DNA of 8,921 nt from Armatimonadota bacterium (GTDB lineage: Bacteria; Armatimonadota; Fimbriimonadia; Fimbriimonadales; Fimbriimonadaceae), in assembly GCA_023423495.1 (NCBI GenBank), contig JAFAFM010000177.1, forward strand, positions 1 through 8,921, given 5' to 3'. Position numbers and translations under genes: made by a program. How positions within the stretch are numbered: the first letter of the stretch is position 1; each line of letters opens with the position of its first letter. Shown here piece after piece: positions 1-5,908 of the stretch. A model generated the notes under the pieces. That model made no database searches, was not told the origin of the DNA, and saw nothing but the letters and a program-made list of their open reading frames with translations.

Positions 1-28
1 CTCCAGTTGCACTCGTCAAAGAGGGAAA

Positions 29-34
29 AGGGAG
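29..34 (+). promoter_or_regulatory. Ribosome binding site for the two-repeat exported protein
   Basis: AGGGAG lies seven bases before the ATG at 42. It supports that start even though the same frame stays open upstream to the window edge, and it places the signal peptide at the N-terminus. Confidence 0.6.
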
Positions 35-41
35 CCTTCAG

Positions 42-817
42 ATGAAAAGTGCATCACTTCTTTGCTTCACCCTAATCGCGGCAATAGCCTCCACACAGAC
101 AGTTATCGTAGACCGGATGGGTGGCTACGCCGCAAATTCGCGCTACAACCGACTTTACAATCAGCGCACGCAGCTTACATTTACCGGCGTGATCACCGGA
201 ATCCAGCGAGTCAAGCCGATGAATGACATGGAGACCGGTGTAACCGTCCTCGTCAAAAATGACGACGGAGGAGGTACGGCAGTCGTCGAGCTCGGCCCCA
301 CGTGGTTCGTGGACCGTCAAACTCTTCAACTCAAGGTCAAGGATAAGGTGAGCGTGACGGGCTCCAAGATCATGATGAACGGTCGCGGAATCATCTTGGC
401 CAAGTTGGTCCAGAGTGGAAGTCTCGTTCTGGCTTTGCGGAGACCTAACGGTGTTCCCTACTGGGACGTTGCGAACCCGGTTGTAAACCTTGGTCCAGAC
501 CCGAATGTCTTCGAACTCACCGGCACACTTGAAGAATATGAAACCTTCGACGTAAACGGCGTTGGCTATTCTGGCCTGGCTCTTCGGACAGCTGGCGGCA
601 ATGTGCTCGTCGACCTCGGACCGCGATGGTTCATTGAACCCCAAGGTTTCGTATTCCCGTTCGGGTCATCGGTTACAGTTGCGACAGCGGCACATTCCGC
701 CTCGATCCTTACACAAACCCGCTGCCGGTTTACTGGTTCCAAATGGGTGGCAGAACATACCAGATCCGCAATTCTGTAAATGGGATGGGCATCTGGCAGG
801 GCTGGCGACCGAACTAA
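42..817 (+). CDS. Exported two-repeat beta-rich (possibly OB-like) protein, frameshifted near its C-terminus
   Basis: Function not recognised. The N-terminus (residues 1-18) looks like a signal peptide: Lys2, then a hydrophobic run ending Ala-Ser, so the product is probably periplasmic or secreted. Two copies of one domain follow. Repeat 1 has FTGVITGI at 47-54 and ELGPTWFVDRQ at 83-93; repeat 2 has LTGTLEEY at 159-166 and DLGPRWFIEPQ at 191-201. The pattern of short strands and glycines recalls small OB-like beta barrels, which is inference. As written the frame stops at 779. The -1 frame, entered somewhere around 675-694, instead gives a tail ending at 817 (VYWFQMGGRTYQIRN, then NGMGIWQGW) that matches the end of repeat 1 (SLVLALRRPNGVPYWD). 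The ancestral protein was therefore probably about 258 residues, and one base has been lost or misread. The ATG at 42 has AGGGAG seven bases upstream. The restored stop nests with that of the convergent adaptor gene. Confidence 0.75.
675..697 (+). other. Probable single-base deletion (frameshift site)
   Basis: Upstream of here, reading from 42 gives sensible repeat-2 residues (FGSSVTV). Downstream, that frame becomes Ser/Thr/Arg-rich and ends at 779. The frame starting at 695 gives FRLDPYTNPLPVYWF and a repeat-like end. No heptameric slippery sequence of the XXXYYYZ kind is visible, so programmed -1 frameshifting looks unlikely. A deletion mutation or an assembly error is simpler. The exact base cannot be fixed from one sequence. 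Confidence 0.6.
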
Positions 818-1986
818 CTTAGCGGCTGGATGGCCACTAGTTTGTCGTTCACCTTAACATCTGTGCCCGGGCTGACTACGAAGATGATTCGGCCCGGGCC
901 AGTTGCTACTAGCTTCAGCGCCTCCCGCTCCTTCTTCAGCGAAACCAACTTGGCGCGAATCGCCTCGATCCGCTTTTCCTCATTTGGATCGGTGGAATCC
1001 ACGAGATCGACTTGCAACGGCGCTACGCCTGGCGTCTGGGCCGACGTCCCATAAACAACTCGCTTGACTTTCTTCGTCACCATTTGGGGTTTAGGCTGGT
1101 CTTTCGCCGATGGTTCTGTAGAAGGTCCGGGCTTTTGTACCGATGAAAATACCGTGGGCTTGCTGCGGACCTTATTCAACTGCGCTTCAAACGCTTCTAG
1201 GCTCTGCTTTGACTCTCTTAGAGCTTTCTCAGCTGATGCCATTGCCGCTCCAGCCTCAGAAACATTCGACTTCGCCGCTTCGAGGGTCTTCGCCGACTCG
1301 TCGAACGCCGTCAAACCCGCATCCAATTTATTCTTCGCAATCGCTCCCATTTCGTAGAGCTTTTCGAATCTCTCTTTTTGGCGCACATTTGATTCGTGGG
1401 TAGCTTCGGCTGTGGCCAGTGCCGCCTTGCTTGCGGACAATGCAGATTGAGCTTCGCTGAGTGCGCCTTCCGCGGCCGTGACCTCGATTTTTTGGTTAAA
1501 AACCTTGTTCATCGCGACTTCCACTTCCTTCTCAGAAGCGGAAGTGGCCTGAACGGCTTTCGGAGCTGTCACCTTTGCGGGATCGGGTTCAACCTTGGAT
1601 TCAGATTTGTCGGCAACAGGGACCGTGACAGTGTCCCAAACCACCTTGGGAAGAGAGCCGATCATGCCCATAATGGGCTCCTGGACCACGGCCTCTTTGG
1701 TGCCCAACATGGCGAGTTTAAGTTCGCTTTCGAGTTGAAGAATCTCTTCTTCAAGCTCGGGGTCGGTCAGTACCACTAGAATGTCGCCGGGCTTCACCTC
1801 CTGCCCAACTTGAACTTCCGCGCGCTTTACGGAGGCATCCCAGGAGGAGAGGAACTCAACGGACTTGGTCTTAACCACCGCATGCTCGTCCTTAGGAAGC
1901 GCCGCCGCGACGATGAGGGTCGCAGCCAACGCCAAGACGATGACGGGTCCCTTGTACCGTCCAAGAAAAAACTGGTTCTGCGCCAT
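814..1986 (-). CDS. HlyD-like membrane fusion (periplasmic adaptor) protein, no beta-barrel domain evident
   Basis: Adaptors of this kind link an inner-membrane pump to an outer-membrane channel. The 390-residue product has a membrane anchor at 13-30, then the first half of a lipoyl-like domain (AEVQVGQEVKPGDILVVL, 56-73). An Ala/Glu/Lys-rich coiled-coil hairpin spans about 153-275, with the family-typical turn YEMGAIAKNKLDAG at 211-224. The second lipoyl half comes at 359-388 (VATGPGRIIFVVSPGTDVKVND). Two low-complexity Pro/Lys/Ser stretches, about 122-152 and 275-305, are unusual. The chain ends right after the lipoyl half, where most relatives continue with a beta-barrel and membrane-proximal domain. 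No pump or TolC-like gene is beside it. It is the last gene of the minus-strand run beginning at 4396, 83 bases after the lipoprotein gene, so it might also have its own promoter. A weak purine-rich GAAGAGAG precedes the ATG. Confidence 0.85.
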   Translation of the reverse strand: MAQNQFFLGRYKGPVIVLALAATLIVAAALPKDEHAVVKTKSVEFLSSWDASVKRAEVQVGQEVKPGDILVVLTDPELEEEILQLESELKLAMLGTKEAVVQEPIMGMIGSLPKVVWDTVTVPVADKSESKVEPDPAKVTAPKAVQATSASEKEVEVAMNKVFNQKIEVTAAEGALSEAQSALSASKAALATAEATHESNVRQKERFEKLYEMGAIAKNKLDAGLTAFDESAKTLEAAKSNVSEAGAAMASAEKALRESKQSLEAFEAQLNKVRSKPTVFSSVQKPGPSTEPSAKDQPKPQMVTKKVKRVVYGTSAQTPGVAPLQVDLVDSTDPNEEKRIEAIRAKLVSLKKEREALKLVATGPGRIIFVVSPGTDVKVNDKLVAIQPLS

Positions 1987-2026
1987 AACTCTCTTCTAAG
2001 TCATGATGCAACAGATTGTTCACCGC

Positions 2027-2048
2027 GCAATTGGACTAGGCCAATTGC
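2027..2048. repeat. Perfect 8-base inverted repeat with 6-base loop
   Basis: GCAATTGG, a six-base spacer and CCAATTGC form an exact dyad between the lipoprotein stop and the adaptor start. Read on the minus strand it is not followed by a T-run, so it is a poor intrinsic terminator. It could be an operator, an mRNA hairpin separating the two genes, or chance. Confidence 0.4.
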
Positions 2049-2069
2049 CGGACTGCAGGCACGCTGCTT

Positions 2070-2459
2070 TTAGTGTCCGCCGGAAGAGTGCTCGGCACCC
2101 TCGACCCGACCCGCCTGACCCTTTGAGCCGTGCGGCAAGGGTTGGAAGTCACCCACGCGGTCGTTCCCTTTGGCCGGACTCAGGGAGTGTCCGCTCATGC
2201 TAGTAAATCCCTCTGGGCCCGCGAGTTTTCGGTACTTGGGGTCGGTATAGGTCGGGGATTCCATTGATTGCGAGGTCGCCGCAACCTGTCCCCCTGTACC
2301 TTCCTGAATGCCACCGAACGTGTACGGATCGCCTTTGTACGTCGGTTTGTAGTCAGTTTTGGTGGCCGAGCGCATGCTCTCCACCGATTCAAATCTGCAT
2401 CCAAATAGGAACGCGCAAACCACCGCAGCAAAAACGATCCGATCCGTCCTTAGAACCAT
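2070..2459 (-). CDS. Small hypothetical lipoprotein
   Basis: Not a family I recognise. The 129-residue product starts with a basic n-region (Arg4, Arg7), a hydrophobic stretch at 8-19 and a lipobox Leu18-Phe19-Gly20-Cys21, so it should be processed by signal peptidase II and anchored by Cys21. The mature part is hydrophilic, rich in Gly, Ser, Pro, Tyr and charged residues, with no predicted membrane segment or evident domain; it looks largely disordered and ends Gly-rich (SSGGH). The gene starts 15 bases after the oxidoreductase stop, so co-transcription is likely. AAGGTAG ten bases before the ATG may be its ribosome binding site. Being just upstream of an adaptor gene, it could serve the same envelope complex, but that rests on position alone. 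Confidence 0.75.
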   Translation of the reverse strand: MVLRTDRIVFAAVVCAFLFGCRFESVESMRSATKTDYKPTYKGDPYTFGGIQEGTGGQVAATSQSMESPTYTDPKYRKLAGPEGFTSMSGHSLSPAKGNDRVGDFQPLPHGSKGQAGRVEGAEHSSGGH

Positions 2460-2474
2460 TCTCAGTAATCTACC

Positions 2475-3548
2475 TTAGTAGGCGACGTTCACCGCTTCTT
2501 CGCGACCAGTTTCGCTGCTCTTGTAAAGGGCATCGAAAATCGCGTTAAGCGTCAATCCGTTCTCACCTGGAACTGGAGACGGTTTATTGTTTAGGATTGC
2601 ATCGACAAACGCCTTGACTTCATCGACGTGAGCAGACTCCACATGAGGAACATTGGTCGGCTTCATGTTAAACAATTGGCGATTCTGCTCGGTGTAGATT
2701 TCGATCGGGTTCTCGCCCCATGCCTTGACATGGGCTCCAGCCTTGGTCCCCATAAGCTGCGTCTGGAAGGGATCTCCATCGATGTTTGCCATGAAGGAAC
2801 TCTCCAAGACCACGACGGCTCCGTTATCGAACTTGATCATCCCTACGGCAAAGTCTTCGACGGTGAATTTGCTCCGATCGTAATCACCCCAGGGGTTCAC
2901 GAGGTCAGGATTCTTGCCGAGCATGTCCCAGGTCTTTCCACTGGCCACCACCGGCTTCGGATATCCCATCAAGAAGAGGGTCATGTCCAAAATGTGAACG
3001 CCGATATCGATGAGCGGGCCGCCGCCCTGCTTTTCCTTGTCGATAAAGACTCCCCAATGCGGAACACCCCGTCGACGCAAAGCCTGAGCGCGCGCGTAAT
3101 AAATGTCGCCCATATGGCCCGCATCTATGTATTCCTTCATGAACCGCGCTGGTCCGGTAAATCTCTGTTGGAGGGCGACCTGAAGGATCTTGCCGGTATC
3201 TCGGGCAGCGGCGCACATATGCCGCGCCTCTTCCGCATTCATCGCGAGCGGCTTTTCGCATAGAACGTGGATCCCAGCATGGAGCGCATCGATCGTCGGC
3301 TGCATGTGATAGGCGTTGGGAGTGGCAACGGACACTGCATCCAGCCCTCCCTCCGACAGCATGTGCTTGTAGTCCGTATAGATGCGGCCGACGCCATACT
3401 TGTCCGCTGCAGTTTTGGCGGTGTCATAGTTGACATCGCACACGGCGACCATTTCGCACAGGTCCGGCATGGAAGCATATCCACGCATGTGACAACCTTG
3501 AGCAATCCCGCCGCTGCCGATAATTCCGATTTTAAGTTTCTCTGCCAT
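2475..3548 (-). CDS. Gfo/Idh/MocA family NAD(P)-dependent oxidoreductase
   Basis: Enzymes of this family oxidise or reduce sugars, inositols and similar polyols with NAD(P). Numbering from the chosen start, the N-terminal Rossmann fold shows KIGIIGSGGIAQ at 6-17, an acidic residue after strand 2 (CDVN, 37-40), the ATPN segment at 76-79 and the signature CEKPLAM at 97-103. The C-terminal domain carries GGGPLIDIGVHILD at 175-188, with the Asp181 and His185 pair usual in the catalytic region. No signal peptide is seen, so it is cytoplasmic. Length (357 residues) is normal. A start six codons upstream (3566) is possible; AGGAG stands only one base from that ATG, too close, and the family N-terminus fits the start at 3548, though it has no Shine-Dalgarno either. 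The gene follows terC by 38 bases. Substrate cannot be predicted. Confidence 0.92.
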   Translation of the reverse strand: MAEKLKIGIIGSGGIAQGCHMRGYASMPDLCEMVAVCDVNYDTAKTAADKYGVGRIYTDYKHMLSEGGLDAVSVATPNAYHMQPTIDALHAGIHVLCEKPLAMNAEEARHMCAAARDTGKILQVALQQRFTGPARFMKEYIDAGHMGDIYYARAQALRRRGVPHWGVFIDKEKQGGGPLIDIGVHILDMTLFLMGYPKPVVASGKTWDMLGKNPDLVNPWGDYDRSKFTVEDFAVGMIKFDNGAVVVLESSFMANIDGDPFQTQLMGTKAGAHVKAWGENPIEIYTEQNRQLFNMKPTNVPHVESAHVDEVKAFVDAILNNKPSPVPGENGLTLNAIFDALYKSSETGREEAVNVAY

Positions 3549-3586
3549 AGAACGTACAGAGAGCATACTCCTGCACTCGGCGGAAA

Positions 3587-4396
3587 TTAGTCCGTCCGAT
3601 TGGATTCTTCGGGAGTGATGACCATGTCTTGTGCCTCTGAGACCACCATTTCCTCCTCATCGAGGCGAGTGGTATCTGGAGCCCGTTTAATGTATGCGAC
3701 AATTCCGCCAACGATGGCAATCGCGCCTAGCCCGCCCCAAAAAACGGCGTCATGCATATGCGGCGCTTTGAAGGGCAAGGCATTGGGATTGACTTCCTGA
3801 AACTTTTCCAGCGAGTGCGCCAAAAGCTTGACGCCGACCCAGCCAACCAACAGGTACGCGACATGGTCGAGCACCGGATATTTTTCAAGCAATCGGATAA
3901 ACAGGCTCGCCGCAAAGCGAAGCAAGATAATGCCTATAATTGCGCCGACGTAGACAACCCAGACCTTGTCTTGCTGAACTCCCAAGCCCGGCTTGGTAAT
4001 AAAGCCAATACCAGCCAACACGCTATCGAGAGCGAAAGCTATGTCCGTGAGTTCGACGGCAATAACGGTTTGCCAAAACCCTTGACCCACCGGCTTAGCG
4101 TGCTCATCGTGGCTCTTCTTCAGGAAATGCTTGATCGGGAGGAAAAGCAGATAGAGCGCACCAAGTCCTTGGAGCCACCACTGCTTAAGCACTACTGCAG
4201 CGAAAATAATTGCGATGAAGCGAAAAACGAACGCGCCACCAAGACCGTACAACAGCGCTTTCTGCTGCAGTTTTCTTGGAAGGTGCCGGACCATGATGGC
4301 CAGCACCAATGCATTGTCGGCCGAAAGCAAAGCTTCAAGAACAATGAGGGCGCCAACGCCGGCAAGGTCAGAAGGTTGGAAGGTTTGGCCGAACAT
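3587..4396 (-). CDS. TerC family integral membrane protein (putative metal exporter)
   Basis: TerC/YkoY-type proteins sit in the inner membrane; some Bacillus members export manganese and help metalate secreted enzymes, and others are tied to tellurite resistance. This 269-residue protein has the family landmarks: EALLSADNALVLA at 21-33 and VELTDIAFALDSVLAG at 114-129. Their acidic residues (Glu21, Asp27, Glu115, Asp118, Asp124) lie in membrane segments and are thought to bind the metal. About seven hydrophobic segments are visible, near 12-33, 48-70, 76-92, 109-133, 145-170, 178-195 and 218-236, followed by an acidic cytoplasmic-looking tail (243-269). It is the first gene of the minus-strand run to 814. 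The 69-base gap to the divergent fmdB-like gene is too short for a yybP-ykoY manganese riboswitch. No clear Shine-Dalgarno precedes the ATG. Confidence 0.93.
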   Translation of the reverse strand: MFGQTFQPSDLAGVGALIVLEALLSADNALVLAIMVRHLPRKLQQKALLYGLGGAFVFRFIAIIFAAVVLKQWWLQGLGALYLLFLPIKHFLKKSHDEHAKPVGQGFWQTVIAVELTDIAFALDSVLAGIGFITKPGLGVQQDKVWVVYVGAIIGIILLRFAASLFIRLLEKYPVLDHVAYLLVGWVGVKLLAHSLEKFQEVNPNALPFKAPHMHDAVFWGGLGAIAIVGGIVAYIKRAPDTTRLDEEEMVVSEAQDMVITPEESNRTD

Positions 4397-4432
4397 TGAG
4401 CACTAGAAGTATGACTCACCGCTCCTCTTCAG

Positions 4433-4460
4433 TTTGGGTCCGAATCTGTCAAAATAGAAT
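4433..4460 (+). promoter_or_regulatory. Possible promoter for the FmdB-type gene, giving a leaderless mRNA
   Basis: TAGAAT (4455-4460) resembles a -10 box and ends five bases before the ATG at 4466. A weak -35 candidate, TTTGGG, stands 16 bases upstream. Transcription would begin at or next to the start codon, and no Shine-Dalgarno is present, which is consistent with leaderless translation. The -35 match is poor. Confidence 0.35.
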
Positions 4461-4465
4461 GTGAA

Positions 4466-4726
4466 ATGCCAATTTACGTTTACGAGTGCTCGGGTTGTAG
4501 CCGCGTCTTTGAAGTGGAACAACGTATCACCGAAGACGCATTGAAGGATTGCGAATGCGGTTCAAAAGAATCGCTCACACGACTCATTCAGCCGGTCGGC
4601 ATCGCCTTCAAGGGATCAGGTTTTTACGTCAACGACAGCAGCCCGGCGCCAGCTGCCAAGGCAAGCGATGTCGAGTGCACCGGCGAACCTGCAAGCTGTG
4701 CTTGCTCGGCAAAAGCTGAGAGCTAG
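4466..4726 (+). CDS. FmdB family zinc-ribbon protein
   Basis: FmdB-type proteins are small zinc-ribbon proteins, proposed as regulators but poorly characterised. This one, 86 residues, opens with the family-typical MPIYVYECSGC. Its zinc ligands would be Cys8 and Cys11 (CxxC) and Cys29 and Cys31 (CxC; many relatives have CxxC here). The second strand pair includes LIQPVGIAFKGSGFYVND (40-57), also typical of the family. The Ala/Pro-rich tail carries three more cysteines (71, 78, 80), a possible second metal site. It is cytoplasmic, read divergently from terC, and converges on the BMP lipoprotein gene with 17 bases between stops. A weak dyad (GCTAG, five bases, CTAGC) overlaps its stop but lacks a T-run, so it is not called a terminator. 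Confidence 0.92.
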   Translation: MPIYVYECSGCSRVFEVEQRITEDALKDCECGSKESLTRLIQPVGIAFKGSGFYVNDSSPAPAAKASDVECTGEPASCACSAKAES

Positions 4727-4743
4727 TTAACCTAGCACTAACC

Positions 4744-5832
4744 TTATTTCTTCGGGAGGGCCTGGATGTACTTGCCAAGCTCTTCCGGACTCGCAGGAAC
4801 CTTGATTTCTCCCTTTGCGATCTTCGCCGTCACTTCCTGAACTTTATCAAGGTTGGCTTTCCCGATCTTTTCCTTCGTGAATCGCATCTCGCTGAGACCA
4901 ACTCCGCCCGCTTTCAGGTCGTAAACCTTACTTCCGGAAGTGAACTTGCTTGAAGCCTGATCCTTGATGGTCTGATACACTGCCTCGTCGACTCGCTTGA
5001 TCATGCTTGTCAGCACGACTCCTTTCTCGACCGCATCCTGATCGCTGTCCACACCAATCGCGTATTTGCCCTGCTCCTTTGCAGCGGCAATGACCCCAAG
5101 GCCGGCACGTCCGGCAGCGTGGTAGACAATGTCTGCTCCCGAGGAAAAGAGGATGTTGGCGGCCACTTTGCCCTTATCCTGACTGTCCCAGTTTCCGGTG
5201 TACTTCGCGGGCAACACCTCAACCGAAGGATCAGCGGTCTTCACACCGGCTTCATAGCCCGCTTGAAACTTCCTAATTAATGGAATTTCCATTCCACCCA
5301 CGAACCCTACCTTCTTGGATTGGGAGGTCAGGGCAGCAAGGTAACCGGCAAGGAAGCTTCCTTCATGCTCGGTAAAGAGCAGGGATCGAACATTAGGTGC
5401 AGTCACGGCCGCATCTACGATCGCAAATTTAACGTTTGGAAACTTTGGCGCGACAGTCTCCAGTGCCTTTTGCTGAGTGATGCCGATCGCGAAGACAAGA
5501 TCGCATCCGGCCTCGGCCATGGCGGTCAGGTTCGACTCGAAGTCCTTTTCGGTCTTGCTCTCAATATGCTTTTCCTGGATTCCAAGCTCTTTGATCGATT
5601 TCTGGATGCCTGCCCACGCGCTATCGTTAAACGATTTGTCTCCCAGGCCACCCGAGTCGAAGACGACTCCGACCATCATTCCCTGGCCCGACTTTCCCGC
5701 ATTTCCCTTTGGGCTCGTGAAATCGCGCGATGCTGGATTATCGATCGCCGAATTCGTGTTTTGACCGGCGCAGCCGAATAAAGCGACCGCTGCCAACGTT
5801 GTTCCTAACAAACCTTTAGTACCGAAGCTCAC
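4744..5832 (-). CDS. BMP family (PnrA/Med-like) substrate-binding lipoprotein
   Basis: BMP-family lipoproteins are the substrate-binding parts of ABC importers; the best-studied, Treponema PnrA, binds purine nucleosides. The chosen GTG start has AAGGGAGG ten bases upstream and gives a standard lipoprotein signal: Lys6, a hydrophobic run, and lipobox Leu18-Phe19-Gly20-Cys21. A Ser/Gly/Asn-rich linker (22-51) precedes the periplasmic-binding fold. Family motifs are GVVFDSGGLGDKSFND (55-70), EHEGSFLAGYLAAL (155-168), GFVGGMEIPLIRKFQAGYEA (176-195) and IGVDSDQD (259-266). Length, 362 residues, is normal. A 409-residue reading with an earlier start would put 47 unrelated residues before the signal. 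No ABC ATPase or permease gene is in the window, so its transporter must be encoded elsewhere or beyond view. The ligand is inferred from the family only. Confidence 0.93.
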   Translation of the reverse strand: MSFGTKGLLGTTLAAVALFGCAGQNTNSAIDNPASRDFTSPKGNAGKSGQGMMVGVVFDSGGLGDKSFNDSAWAGIQKSIKELGIQEKHIESKTEKDFESNLTAMAEAGCDLVFAIGITQQKALETVAPKFPNVKFAIVDAAVTAPNVRSLLFTEHEGSFLAGYLAALTSQSKKVGFVGGMEIPLIRKFQAGYEAGVKTADPSVEVLPAKYTGNWDSQDKGKVAANILFSSGADIVYHAAGRAGLGVIAAAKEQGKYAIGVDSDQDAVEKGVVLTSMIKRVDEAVYQTIKDQASSKFTSGSKVYDLKAGGVGLSEMRFTKEKIGKANLDKVQEVTAKIAKGEIKVPASPEELGKYIQALPKK

Positions 5833-5842
5833 GTCTGAAGAA

Positions 5843-5850
5843 CCTCCCTT
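5843..5850 (-). promoter_or_regulatory. Ribosome binding site deciding the GTG start of the BMP lipoprotein
   Basis: On the minus strand AAGGGAGG stands ten bases before the GTG at 5832. It is the strongest Shine-Dalgarno in the window and places the lipoprotein signal at the true N-terminus. Confidence 0.7.
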
Positions 5851-5896
5851 GCGGGTAAACTGGGTGCAATTATGGCGCATCCACGAGGTCGCGCCC

Positions 5897-5901
5897 AGGA
5901 G
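5897..5901 (+). promoter_or_regulatory. Ribosome binding site deciding the TTG start at 5909
   Basis: AGGAG lies seven bases before the TTG at 5909, an ideal distance. Earlier in-frame starts such as the TTG at 5849 and a GTG soon after lack such a site and would reach the region needed for the divergent lipoprotein gene's promoter. Confidence 0.55.
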
Positions 5902-5908
5902 TTCCCGT

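Noticed and set aside
1..45. Possible tail of an upstream gene ending at TGA 43-45, overlapping the ATG at 42 as ATGA.
   Set aside because: Only 14 codons are visible and all three plus-strand frames are open here, so nothing shows which, if any, is coding.
72..644. Minus-strand open frame of 190 codons opposite the two-repeat protein.
   Set aside because: The plus strand has a signal peptide, a ribosome binding site and an internal repeat; the minus reading has no family features.
675..694. Programmed -1 ribosomal frameshifting in the two-repeat protein.
   Set aside because: There is no XXXYYYZ slippery heptamer and no obvious stimulatory hairpin after it, so mutation or sequencing error is simpler.
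2628..3263. Plus-strand open frame of 211 codons.
   Set aside because: It lies wholly inside the Gfo/Idh/MocA gene, whose motifs are unmistakable; it is an antisense shadow.
3752..4399. Plus-strand open frame of 215 codons.
   Set aside because: It is antisense to the TerC gene and rich in charged residues with no domain pattern.
4397..4465. A yybP-ykoY type manganese riboswitch upstream of terC.
   Set aside because: The divergent gap is only 69 bases and shows none of the expected helices.
4722..4736. Dyad GCTAG, five bases, CTAGC as a shared terminator between the convergent fmdB-like and BMP genes.
   Set aside because: The stem is five pairs, AT-containing, overlaps the stop codon and has no T-run on either strand.
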